A stretch of DNA of 57,779 bases from positions 1 through 57,779 of the forward strand of contig MNCI01000193.1 of NCBI GenBank assembly GCA_015680685.1, written 5' to 3'. A program made the translations under genes and the position numbers. A model generated the notes under the pieces. That model was given only the letters and a program-made list of their open reading frames with translations. It searched no databases and was not told the origin of the DNA. This DNA comes from Gnetum montanum. Lineage: Eukaryota > Streptophyta > Gnetopsida > Gnetales > Gnetaceae. Shown one piece after another: positions 24,640 to 36,555 of the stretch. Each line of letters begins with the position of its first letter. Within the stretch, counting starts at the first letter, position 1.

Positions 24640-26460
24640 ATGTAAAATCAAGGCTTCTTATCTAACAAAGCTCTATGATTCGATGGCTCAAATTATCCTT
24701 TGTGAAAGTTCAAGATGAAGACTTATGTTCTAGTTCATGGTAATGGTGTTTGAAATGTGGTTAATAGAGGAACCAATAATTTTGTGCATGATGCTTGAGC
24801 TATGAATGCTTTGGTTTGTGGATTGGATAGAGTAGTGTGTATGAGAATTATGCATCTTCTATCAGCCAAAGAAATGTAGTAGCATTTTCAAGCTATTTAC
24901 GAAGGAGATGATAATGCAGAGAAGTCTAAGTTATTGTCTTTAAGAGCATGTTTTAATGTTCTAAAGATTAAAGAGAACAAAAATATTAGCAATTTCTTCA
25001 ACTAGATAGACGAAATTATTAGTGAGATGACTATGTTTAGTAATGAAAAGTTTGATGATACAATCTACTAGAAAATGTTTTCTATTTTACCTAGAAGTTT
25101 TGAAGCAAAGGTATCATCCATAGTAGTGGCAAAATATCTTTCCAAAATGATAGTTGTTGAGCTCTCCAATATTCTTTTAGCCTTTAAAATTAGGAAAGGT
25201 GAAGTTAGTTTTACTAACAATAAGGGGAAAATTGCTTTTAGCGCCAAACATAAAAAAATGGAGATAAAAGGGAACCATCAACATCAAAGTATGATTTTGA
25301 TAAAGAGATGGATATTATCACTAAGAAGCTCAAAAGGGTCAAAAAGATGAAGGCTAGTAAAAAGGTAACAAAATCCTTTTTTTTATTACTATTGTGATAA
25401 AATAGGTCATATGATTGCACATTGTTTGAAGAAGAAGAAAGATGAGGAGAATCAAAAAAATTAGACAATCAGGTTTAGACCGATGAGCCAGTTAGAATAT
25501 GTAAAACATAGTTTAGAAATCAAGGACAATTTGTTTGCTCATTTTGGTTATACCGATATTATAGCAAATGAGTTTGATATTATTACACAAGGCTTATTTT
25601 CATTTCTAGCTATGATTGATGATTATGATTTAGACAATGATTTTTAAAAATTTATATATACTAACCCAAATGAACAAGAATCTCATAGCAGATTTGAAAC
25701 TACAAGGTCAATTTGTGATAAAAATGGAACAAATTCATTGGACACAGCTGAAATTAAATACGAAGAAGCTGATGACATTGATATAGAAGGGCTAATTGAT
25801 CAATTGGAGATGGTTGTAAAAGTGAATAAAAAGTTTAATAAAGTTTTAAAAGAAATGGAGCAAGAAATTAAGAGCTACAAGATAGAACTTTAATAAACTA
25901 AATAAGAAAATTTAAAGTTAAAAGAGAAAGTGCTACTACTAATGAAGGACATAAAAGGTAAGGCTACTCAAGCCACATCAGATTTGTTTAAAAGGTTTAT
26001 CAACAAATTAGAAAAACTCAAGGATATCATTAACAATGGATAGTCAAGTGATGATAAGAGGGGTCTTCGTTATGAGTCTAGTCCCTCAACAAAACTATTT
26101 TCAACAAAAACAAAAACATCGACACATAAGATAAGTGTCCAAACATAGTCTCTACAATCATAAGTCATTAGCTCACACACACATAAAGAAATTCTTTCTA
26201 CTTCAAGAATTTTAGTCATTAGGTATGGTCCAAGACTAATAGCCAATTTTTTCCAAGAATATTATTTTAAATATGGTATTTTAGGCCATAAAGTAAGGAA
26301 TTGTAGAAAAAATGATGTTTCTTATTAAGAAAGATTGCATTATTTTCATGCTACTAAGCTCTTTCAAAGAAATTTTAAACATGGAAATAGGTTTGGAGAC
26401 TAATCAACAAAGAAGCACCTCTTGTACATTTTTCGTTAAAGAACTCCTACAACCTAGAGA
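24640..26460 (+). pseudogene. gag region of element F
   Basis: It begins with FDGSNYPL, a stop where W is usual, then KFKMKTYVLVHG, the classic copia gag start. The middle (25075-25350) has ILPRSFEAKVSSI. A knuckle-like site at about 25385 reads YYC...GH...HC with its first cysteine replaced by tyrosine. A Glu/Lys-rich coil (EGLIDQLEMVVKVNKKFNK, about 25780) follows, then a second site (YFKYGILGHKVRNC, about 26265). The product would have been the particle shell protein. Stops and the lost cysteine show it is inactive. Confidence 0.75.
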
Positions 26461-27715
26461 CATGGTTTCTTGATAGTGATTGTTTTCAATAGATGATTGA
26501 TCATAAATCAAAATTTATCATACTTAAACTCCTAAATGGAGGGAAGTTAATCTTCAGTGACAAAGATAGCGCCATGGTAAGAGGTATTGGTTCAATTAAA
26601 ATTTGTAATAATTATCTTGAAGTTCACAATGTTTATTTTGTTGATGGTTTACATTATAATTTGTTAAGCTTAGGAGAATTTTCAAGAGAAGATTATAATA
26701 TTTGTTTCATAAATAAAAAATGTCTATTAAAATGTACAGAAAAGACTTTTAAAGCTTACATTACCCAAGTAGGAAATAATTTGTATTCCATAAATGAGAA
26801 GCTACGATATCTAACTATTATTTATGAGAAAAGTCCTAGTAGGTTATGGTACAAAAGAAAAGAATACTTAAGTTTAGAAAACATTCAAGCTCTCATTAAG
26901 GCTAAAAGTCCAAGATGCATTTCTTAGGTAAGTTACCTACAAGAGGTATGTTCTACATGAAAACATGGTATGCAAACTAGAGCTACTTCTAAATCAATAA
27001 ATTCTCACCATAATAATAAGTTTGAATTAATAAATATGGATGTTTGTGGCCCTTTCAAGGTAGCTAGTTTTGAAGGTAGCAAATATTTTTTCTTATCATG
27101 AATGAATATACTAGAATGTCATGGCTAATATGCATTGAGAAAGGGTCTAATATGTTTAAATGTTTCAAAGCATTTAAAAGTATGGTTGAAAGTAAAATAG
27201 AGCATAAAACAAAAATTATTAGGACTAAAAATGGAGGTGAGTTCACCTCAAATAAATTTTATGAGTTATGAAAATATTTTTCTTAAGATGATCTAATCAT
27301 TGATGAATGAGAAGAATGTACCAAAGTATATATGAAATGAGGCAGCCAGGACAATGGTGTATATCATCAATAGATGTTTGGTAAGAACTAATAATGGTAA
27401 GACTCCTTATCAAATGTGGTGTGATAAAATGACTAATATTCAATATTTCAAAATTTTTGAAAGCAAGTATTGTATTAAGAATTAGAATTACATTTACTCA
27501 CTTGATAGACATTGTAAAGATTGATTTGTTTATTGGATATTTTTGTCATTCAAAAGCTTATTGTTACTTGAATTTAAAAATCTTAAAGATTATTGAAATA
27601 CATCATGTTAAGATTGATGAATTATCTAAAGAGACTAACAATGTTGTTGAGAAAGGTATGAATGTAGATGAAGAAGAAAATGATAATGGTATTTTGACAT
27701 CTAAATAAGTTGATG
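26461..27715 (+). pseudogene. Protease and integrase region of element F
   Basis: The protease start reads TWFLDSDCFQ then a stop, against the copia WxLDSGxSxH pattern, so the glycine after the active aspartate-serine pair is changed. It continues with FVDGLHYNLLSLGEF. A GAG-pre-integrase segment (LWYKRKEYLSLENIQAL) follows at about 26835. The integrase core has INMDVCGPFKVASFEGSKYF (about 27030) and the remains of the second catalytic segment near 27220, then frameshifts. It cannot produce working enzymes. Confidence 0.75.
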
Positions 27716-27789
27716 AGATTGAAGAGGAGAAACCAACCTTAGCCAATGAGGCAAAAATAGAGTAAGAGGCTACACCTAATGATGGCTAA

Positions 27790-28625
27790 AGAAGAAGAAT
27801 GCAAAGGTTTAAATCCATGATAGATATTCTTAGAACACCTTTAGCACAAAGGACAAGGACAAATAGGGCTAAAACAATAGATCATGACTTATTAGCATGC
27901 TATCTTAGTTTTTCCATTTCTTTCATTGTAGGGAAAGCTCTTGGGTGTAAGGACTAGAAGAATGTCATGGAAGAAGAGATGAAATAGATTGTAAAGCATG
28001 ATGCTTGGGAGCTAGCCTTATGTCCCAAAGAAGCTAATGTCATTGGAACCAAGTGGGGGTTTTTTTAAATAAGATGAATAAGTATGATGAAGTAACCTAG
28101 AATAAGGCAAGACTAGTAGCAAAAGGCTTTACTGAGATTGAGGAACTTGATTATTAATATATATTTGCTCTAGTTATAAGACTTAAATCTATTAGAATGT
28201 TTTAAACTTTTGTAGCTTATCAGGGATTTAAAATTTACCAAATAGATGTAAAATTAGTGTTTTTGAATGAAGAAATATGAGAGACAATGTATATTGAATA
28301 GCTAAAAGGATATATTAATGCTGAGAAGACAAATCATGTGTATTAGCTACATAAGGCTTTATATGACTTAAAACAAGTTTCCAAAATGTGGTATGACAAG
28401 CTTGATTCATACATAGCTAAAAATGGGTATTTGAAACCTCCTCTAGATAGTACTCTTTATAGTAAAAATGATAATACAAGGTTTTTAGTTCTTCATATTT
28501 ACATTGGTGACATAATGTTTGGATGAACAAGCTCAAGTGTAAGTAAAGAATTTGTTGAAATCATGAAATCTAAATTTTAGATGTCTATAATAGGAGAGCT
28601 ATCTTACTTTTTGGGTCTACATATT
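27790..28625 (+). pseudogene. Reverse transcriptase of element F (truncated)
   Basis: It shows GTKWGFF, KARLVAKGFTEIEELDY, RLKSIRMF, QGFKIYQIDVK, LYDLKQVSKMWYDKL and finally GELSYFLGLHI, the standard copia RT series. The catalytic YVDD motif reads YIGD, so one aspartate is lost. Several stops interrupt the frame. The sequence ends at 28625 at element C's LTR. RNase H and the 3' LTR would continue beyond C's far end. Confidence 0.85.
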
Positions 28626-29486
28626 TGATGAGTGGTGGGTACCCCTTCACTCAAACATACAAATTAGTAACCATTCACCTGTGATTTGGTTGAATTTCAT
28701 GGATTCTATGTCTTTCAGTACACTAGTCTTTAGGAAGTGAACTTACGCTAATAGCCATTCATCGTCTTTCCAATTACACTTGTGATGTACAAAGGTAAGG
28801 TTAAGTGTAATCAAGGCATATGATTTTTATTATTTTTATGTTTTATGTTTTGGGTGCTAAAATAAAGGATGAAAGAATGAAGTAATTTAATTGCTAATTT
28901 AATCTAACTAATTACACCTAACTAATCCTAGCATAAGCATCTGTTCCCATTTGCCATACATATCTTGAACTTGTTCAACACTATTGGGTTACCAAATGTT
29001 AAGCGTTATTGGGATTACCAAGCGTCAAGCATATGCTCGAAGTGGCCATACTTATGTGCTTACTTAATCACTACTTAATCTAGCTTAATTTAGCCTAATT
29101 AATTATTTAATTACTTAAAAAACATTAAAGGAAATTGCATAATATATTAAATGAAGAAATAAATAATTAATCTATTTCAAAGTATTGCAAGGTTTCTCAA
29201 AAGCTTGTCTTTATTGTCATGCACACTACTGTGCTCAGGTACAACCATGTTTGAATAAAGATTAGTACACTCTTGACTCCTATTGTGGACACTTAGAAAA
29301 ATGTTCTAACTTCCAAATGATAGAAATGCAAGAGCTCCACCACAAGTATGAAAAGAGCATTCCATACATAGGGTGAGTGAGTGCATATTTAGAGGCAAAA
29401 ATAGACACATATTAACACATCAAATCATGCATTGATGGGGCCTAGTCGACAAGGCCTAGTTAACGTAGCCAATTAATGATTCATCA
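28626..29486 (-). repeat. 3' LTR of element C
   Basis: It runs from TGATGAGTGG to TCATCA. The TATA box (plus strand ATATTTAG near 29385) is decayed. Upstream of it lies a palindrome pair containing GGCCTAGTCGAC and GGCCTAGTTAAC (29438-29465), instead of the GATATC words of A and B. Two TTACCAA blocks occur near 28985 and 29015, as in A and B. Confidence 0.8.
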
Positions 29487-29739
29487 TACCTGCACAACTA
29501 AATGAAAACTTGTCCTTGATTTCTTTACAAATTTGGGAAGGTATGGGATTATTGATTGATGATAGACATATTAGAAACACAAACACACACATAAACAAAC
29601 ACTAAGTGCTCCATTATATGGATATACAATCATTATAAAAAAGTCTGGTGTTCAGGAATATAAAATTAAACACTAGGATAAAATTATAGACATAATTCCT
29701 TTGATAGCATGAAGATAAGGAAGAAGATTAAATGATCCT
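29487..29739. other. 3' untranslated part of C
   Basis: Next to the LTR is a decayed polypurine tract (TACCTGCAC on the plus strand). It is followed by GGGAAGGTATGGGATTAT, shared with A at 7457. No gene is seen. Confidence 0.6.
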
Positions 29740-32578
29740 AGGTGGTTGAGGCTCTTGATGTTCTAAGGGACCTTCTCCTACTTCAAGCACACATAGTGGT
29801 TGAGGCTATTATAGCTATCCTGCTACTAGTGCAACTTTTGATGGAAGATAGAAAGCATCCAACAATGCTTTCATCTTCTCCTCCTTACTCCTGGCATTAT
29901 GCATGGTCCATGTAGCTTCACCAATGTGGACTAGAATAGATACATTCCAAGGATAGGGAATTGTTGGAAATAGCTCCTTGACATAGAAAAACTAGATAGC
30001 AAATTGTTTTCATTTAATGTCAAATGCCCTTATTTCATTCTATAGTTCCTAGTAGTCATTCATCCTTCCAGCCAGGTTCTCATTAGTTGATCTTTAATTA
30101 GTGAATCTTGCCTTGAGAACTTCAAGTTCAGCATTTGCAGTCTCAAGTTTTTGCTTAGTATCTTGTGATGCTTGAACTCTACCTTGTACAACAAGTATGA
30201 GTTGGCCACTTGCTTTTCTAACTTTGACCATGGCTATTTAGTAGTTAGGATTGCCAAGTTTCCATATATAAGATTGGTAGGCTCCATGTATTCAGTCATC
30301 TCTTCTATTTGCAACTCCTTCATGTAGATCTTTGCTTTGTTGTAGGCATGTATCCCATCAATGATAGGTTGTCACATTTTTTTCCTTGTTAGAGGGTCTC
30401 ATTCACTTTTACCTTAGCCATCTATATGTGTATTTTGTTAACTTCTTTCTGTAGGCTAGCTTGATCTCTCTAGTGATTCTTGACTCTCTCAAATTTGAGA
30501 GCCTCATTCTTCTAGGTGGCAATATCAATTGTATATTTTTGTTGAAGGGCACAAACATCCTCCATGAGGAGATTTCTATTCTCCACTACCTATCTCCTAA
30601 GTTCAATGTTACTCTAGCTAGCTGCTCCTACTATTGATGGATGAATTCTTCATTTGTTATTTCTACACATCAACATTCTACAAGTGATGATTTTCTATAA
30701 TTAGCATCTTGTTCTCCAAGCACATCTGGACTAACTCCTTTTAAACTGAATATGTTTTGGCCTCAACCATAGATTGGTCAAAGATGGCTATCACCATCCT
30801 TGCCTTAACCTATCTGAGTTTGTCTTAAAGTTGTTAAAAAGCTACATCTCTTATTAGTGTAGGGTTAAGAAGCATGGGATTAGTCATGCAGGCTCTTAAG
30901 TTGACAACCTCCATGGCCAAGCATTGGTTTTGTGCTTGAGTCATTTTGAGTTGCCCTTCCATAATAATGCATTTGCCCTTTGCTTCAAGCAGCTCCAATT
31001 GGGTTGCAATGATGTTATCTAGAAAATTAAAGATAATTTAAATCGATTGCCTAATTCCCATGAGTTGGTTTAGAAATTCCTCATGTTGAGCTACACTCAA
31101 TCTTTTGCTAATATTTACCACTAATGTTTGCACATTGATGAGTGTAGAAACATTAGTTATAGATTTTACAAGTGCTTTCAATGCTTATGTAATTCTGTTA
31201 GCAACCACTTTTGTTGCTATCTCCTACCCTTGGTGCCACATCACTAATACAGTTGGCCCTTCGCCCTCCTCCTAGTGCACTAAAAAGGTAGCAACATTTC
31301 TAGATATTTCTAGGAATTTTTGTTATTGTGAGAGAGATATTGTCACCTCTCATGCACTAGGATTAGATGTCATGGGTAGCTATGTTCTTTGGGCTAAGAA
31401 TATTGGCCCATCTCCCTTCATTTGGTTGATCATTTGAGGCACTTCATTGAGGTGACTCATTGTAGAATGGTGCATAGATGGATCCCCACCACTAATTTTT
31501 ACTTATTGCTCTTGCTCATGCAAGATATGCTCTTGGATATCACGCAGGTGCTCCATGGTTGTATGAGCCTTCGACATTGTTTCTTGAGTGGATGGTGGAG
31601 GTGGCAACTATTTGTGCCTCCTATTTTGATATAGCAGGGATCTTATCCTTCGTCATTTCAGACCAAAAGGTGATGGGAGTATGTCTAATCGTATCCTTGG
31701 CATAGTAGACTATCCCTGCCCTTTTACAAAGTTTTCTGATAAAGCATGGAAATAGTAGGGTTTTTCTTTCATGTTCACTCTCTTTGAAGCACTTCTCTAT
31801 CTCTAGATAGATTAGTTGTTGAAGGTTAACAAGGAATTTTACACTTAGAGTGACACAATCATAGGTAGAGAAGGCTATCACCTTGCTGGGCCTCACTATT
31901 AGATTAAGGTGATAGGCCACTATCTTGAAGTATCTACGCTTCGTCAGTGTGAGCGTGCTAAAATCCTTATAGTCAACCCCATAACATCACTAGGTCCACT
32001 TCCTTTTTACCTTAGGGTCTACTTGCATTGAGATTTTTGCCAAATGGATGCCAGAATTAGGTAGGCCAATAGCCTATGTAATTTCTTTTACCATGTAAGA
32101 CATATAGATGTCCTTGATTCTCACAATGGCTCCTACGTTTCTACTATTCTAGAAGAGATATGTCTCTCCCATGTACCACTCCCCACTAGTAGTGATAATC
32201 AACAACATGGGAGAGCTTTGCAATTACATCTTAACTTATAGTGGAGCATGTTCTATGAATGGTCTAAAGTTCAGTTCTTTGAAAACTAAGCATTGGACAT
32301 CGTGAGACTTGATTATGTCTAGGTAGGCTTATGTCAATGTGACTTCAAGTCTTGGTATAGGCCTTAGTGCTTCCCTCTTTGGGATTGTTCATTATAGCCT
32401 CTTCTTTGGGAATCTATTGAATAGATTCCACTTTGGGCTCCTCTTGAATAGGTCCCATTGCATTAGTTTTTACTACTTGCTCCTGAGCTTGGTTTTCTTG
32501 GTCCCTTCTAGTTCTAGGTCGTTTGTCCTTTGGTTGTGATCGTCCTTCTTCTTGAAGGCATTTTGGTCTAGGTGCCAT
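29740..32578 (-). pseudogene. Extra gene of C in the env-like position: plant-transposon-protein-like domain and coiled coil
   Basis: A candidate start ATG at 32578 gives MAPRPKCLQEEG, directly after a TATAG acceptor-like site with a TGCTAAT branch-like word upstream. The middle frame (31621-31920) contains LLFPCFIRKLCKRAGIVYY, the same block as B's LPFPCLIRKLCQHAGI. It resembles the end of the PF20167-type putative plant transposon protein domain; that match is from memory. The C-terminal third (about 29840-31300) is rich in K, E and Q and aligns with B's coiled coil, ending near EEKMKALLDAF. Stops and shifts are many. Its function is not known. Confidence 0.65.
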
Positions 32579-32989
32579 CTATAATCACAAAATTACTAAG
32601 GATTAGCACTTATTGTGTAAGTTTGAAACATTGGAAATACCTTATCTCTTGGGGTAGTTACACTTGGTTAAGTTGTGATCATGGCATGGTTGATTATTTT
32701 AATATTAATAAATAATTTTATGTTTGCTGGAGTTCCTTAGAAAGGTTAAACTCTCAAAAATTTATGGTTTAATATTATTTTGTTTATTAATCCTTTGGTG
32801 GAGTTATAAAAAATTTTCATCAAAAACCTTATTGTTTGTGGCCTCCATGACAAAGAGCTTACCTTCAGTAGCTACAGGATTGAAGATCGAAGTGATTTGG
32901 ACAAATGGTGTGAAAGTTATGGGCTCTAAAAAATTACAAAAACTCCCCTCCAATTTTGAAGATAATGAAAAAAAAATTTAAAGTGTGGG

Positions 32990-33060
32990 ATGGTATTTAT
33001 AGAATTTTTGGGCTACATCAATGAGGCCTAGTTGATGAGGTCGAGTCAACACGGTTGTTG
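32990..33060 (-). promoter_or_regulatory. Internal promoter of C's extra gene
   Basis: A TATA box (CTATAAATA on the minus strand) stands at 33002-32994. Upstream of it, at 33021-33053, is a motif containing GAGGCCTAGTTGATGAGG. It aligns with C's own LTR motif at 29436-29470 apart from transitions. The start codon is about 415 bases downstream. Confidence 0.65.
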
Positions 33061-34559
33061 ACCACCATTGAATTTGTCAAAATTTGGAAAATATAGGAAG
33101 TTTTTGAACAAAAGTAGGATCAAATGGAAGCTCAAAAAGCCAAGAACATGATGAAATTATTAGAAGAGGATTTTGATATTTGGAATTAAGAAATGAGTAG
33201 AGAATGAGATCTCATAAAGAAGAATGCTTAAAGAAGCACATAGTTGGATGTATGATGGGATGCATGAAAAATTTTGATTGCGACAATGTCTATGGTTAAG
33301 GAACTTAGCTAATCAAACCATGAGATATGCAAGTGGGTCCTCCCCATAGTAGTCCATGCCATTTTTTGTCCTTACATAATCTTAGCTAAGGAGTCCATGG
33401 ACCCTATAGTTGATTAATGGTTACAAAAAGTGAAGGACAAACCTAGAGAATTTATTTAAGAATTTCAACACAACAAACTAAGACATGAAACAAAAAAATG
33501 AAAATCAACAATGAACTTAGATATGGAGAGCATTGATGGATAAGAGAGAGAATGGAATGGATGTCCCAATCATGGTCACATGAAGTTCGTTGTGAGTTTT
33601 GTGATTAAATAACCTAATAAAGTTGAAACTGAGTCCAAATCAAAACCAACCACTGTCAGTGACTTCACATCACCACTATAGAACCAATCCACCTCCTTGA
33701 GACATAAGAATGTTGCCATAGATAAACACCATTCCTTATTTGAAAAGAGAAGAGAAGTGAAAAGTGAGAAAGGGCCTTAGTTAAAGGGGACATTTAGGCA
33801 TGGGTAAGATGCCTTTCTAGTTCCATAACTAGTGGTTGTAGCCCATTTATTTTTTCTAAGGGGTATGATTTGAATTTTCATCATTTTTTATCTTTTATTA
33901 TTATTATTATTTTTGGAATTTTTGGATGGGAACCACACCATGCAGAGACTTATTCAACTTCCTAGTATTGGTTGAGATGGAATGGTAAGAAATCCTTGAA
34001 AACACACATGTACTCAAGCAAGTAGAAAGGAACAAAGAGTATTGAATCCCCTTAAAGCCACACCCTTTTCAAACCTTTGAATATTTTTCAAGCTTGGAAA
34101 CTACCAAGGTCACAAGTTTATTAAATTTTTATTAATGAAAAAGGAGCCTCATATTCCCAAAACAAGGAAAACCATAAAGCTTGTGAATGGGTGGATGATG
34201 TGGACTCACTACCTATCTTATGAAAATAGAAACCCATCTTAGTTATTAGTCATCAAAATTTAGAAATAGAAACCAAACATTAGTAAACAAAAATATTAAG
34301 TACAAACCACCATTAGTAACAACAACAACATCACTATGTTTTGTTGGCAATAAAGCACTTTTAGTATAAGACGAGAAAAATTCACACCAAAATAAGGAAA
34401 AATATAAAAAAAATTATAAAATATTTGAGAAAGATAAAATGTACTAACAATGTTATAAAAGAAAAATTTGGAAAAATAATAGTGTAAAAAAATGTAATAA
34501 ATAAAAACAAAAAGATAAAAAAACTTGAGGAGCCATTATAATGGTTAGCATGGATGGAC
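33061..34559. other. Non-coding region of C between integrase and internal promoter
   Basis: It aligns with A 8100-9240 and B 39930-41330: GAGAAAGGGCCTTAGTTA at about 33767 matches A at 8535. It holds a T-rich ATTATT run (33880-33925) in the place of the pyrimidine run of A and B. No open frame is convincing. Confidence 0.6.
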
Positions 34560-35600
34560 ATCATCCCCATGACTAAGTTGTAAGGAGGAGATTTGAAAAA
34601 CTGAACATGTTTGTTCATCTATTGATGCGTTTCTTTCACTAGCTTTCTTAGGTTCATGAAAAGGTTTGACCTATTGTGTATTGACTAGTTGCTTTTTGTT
34701 TGGGATTTTAGGTTTATAAATTAACATGATCCTAGAAGGAAAAGTTTCATAAATGATGTAAGGCACTTTCCACAACATCCGAAACTTAGTTCATTAAGGT
34801 ACATGTGTGGGGTTCTAGTAGAAAACCTTATCTCCTAGTTGAAATTTGACTTTCATAGTTCTAAGGTCATGGTGTTGCATACTAAATTCCTCATGGATTT
34901 CATTTCAAGATTGGACTACCAATTGATTTTCATCTGGTACATTTAGTTTAATCAATCTCTCTTTTTGTGCTAAGCTTAGATCAAGATCCAAGTCACAAGC
35001 TATTGAAAGTGTATGAAGCTCAAATTGGATAGGTAGAGTTGATAATTTTCTGTACACTAGCTAATAGGGAGAGTAGCCTATAGGAAGTTTCCATGTTGAG
35101 TGATATGCCCAAAGGGAATAATTTAAATTTGTGCTTTAGTCTCTCCGATATTTGCTAATAGTTCTCATTAGGATCTTTGTGATCTCCCTATTGGTAACTT
35201 TTGCTTGACCATTGGCTTGGGGGTGGTAGGATGTTGTTAGTTCATGTTTAACCCTCAAGCATTGCATAAACTTGCAAAAAGCAACACTTGTAAAATTGGT
35301 TCCATTGTCAAAAATCAGTGTATGTGGCACCCCAAACCTATTCACAACATTTTTTTGTACAAACCACGTAGCAGTGGATGATGTACCATTGATGATGGCT
35401 GTTACTTCTACCCATATTGTGCAGTAATCAACGATGACGATTATATTTGCCTTTTTATTTGACATGGGTGTGATGGGACCGATGAAGTCAATGCCCTAGA
35501 TGTCAAAGGATTCCAATAGTTAAATTCACTATTGAGGTTCCTCCATTTAAGCGATCATCCCATGATCTCATTAACAACATTTGCAAGAGTGAATAAATTG
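34560..35600 (-). pseudogene. Integrase of element C (broken)
   Basis: The frame at 35136-35465 keeps IVDYCTIWVEV, LIFDNGTNF and YHPQANGQAKVTNREI, so the three acidic catalytic positions D, D and E are present. The C-terminal part (34622-35130) aligns with A 9300-9840 but has stops. The N-terminal zinc region is cut at 35605, where B is inserted, and resumes at 44283 (reading leftward). Confidence 0.8.
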
Positions 35601-35605
35601 GTGGG

Positions 35606-36437
35606 TGATGAGTGGCAAGGTACCCCTACGCTCAACCATACAAATACGAGCGTTACACGTGCGATTCGATCAAACTTTGTAGACGGACTAGTTATGGCAT
35701 CTAGATAGTTAGCCTTAGGTCACAGTTCGCTGTCTTCCCACCTGGACTAGTATTAGCTTTGTCAAGTATGGTTTAGTCCAGAGTGAGGTGTATGATGGGT
35801 TTCTAATCTAATGCTACTCCTGAAGGTAGTGGAAAGTAATATTAACTAAGCTAAGAGGGAAAGGGTGAGAGAGAATCTAAGCTAGCCTAAGTGCAATGAG
35901 AAACTGTTCCTTGATTATCCATACACATCTTGGACTTTTTGCATGACTACCACTAGGATTACCAAGTGCAGATCCTAGGTACGCTACTGGGTTACCAAGT
36001 AGTCACACTTAAATGCTCGCAATTAAGTCATAATCATTCTACATTTTAACATGAGATAAGGATGAGAGATATTAACTAGGAAAGTAGTAAATAGCAATTA
36101 ATTAAATAATTACACGAAGTGAGTGATGCAATGATGAAGTAATCTTGATCTTTATTTCTAGCCATGTGCATGTCCAATTACGTCACACTTGAATAAGGAT
36201 GTTGTACAATTACAATCACCACACTGCGGTCATACACGGAGAGGAAAAGGGTTGAGAGGAGAGGAAATGAAAACTAAAATCAAAACTAACTCTAAAAAAT
36301 GACTCTCCCCAAACTCATTTGTCTACCTCTTATTTATAGATGAGGAGACAGGCCGCGATATCACGTATGTGACATTACGGCTAGGCATGCGATATCGCGT
36401 ATGCAATATCCTGGTCATCCCAAATTATGACTCATCA
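35606..36437 (-). repeat. 3' LTR of element B
   Basis: TGATGAGTGG to TCATCA. The TATA box (TATAAATA on the minus strand) lies at 36338-36331. Palindromic GATATC words at 36355-36412 lie upstream. The polypurine tract CATGGGGGTA abuts it at 36438-36447. Confidence 0.9.
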
Positions 36438-36555
36438 TACCCCCATGACTGAATGGATTATTAGAGGGGAAAATGGGATTATGCTGCAGTCTGGAATGAA
36501 AAAAAATGAAGACACAACACAAAGAATGTTCTACATCTACAAAAATGGATGGAAC

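Larger units (their letters stand above)
23874..28625 (+). mobile_element. Element F: Ty1/copia element, 5' part, cut by element C
   Basis: The plus-strand order is 5' LTR, tRNA-Met-type primer site, gag, protease, GAG-pre-integrase, integrase, then reverse transcriptase. Integrase before RT defines copia. It stops at 28625 inside the RT motif FLGLHI, where C's LTR begins. The rest of F, including its 3' LTR, is not in the window. Every domain carries stops, many of them where a conserved tryptophan is expected. The long gag with two knuckle-like sites and a coiled segment suggests a SIRE/Maximus-like lineage, which is an inference. Confidence 0.8.
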
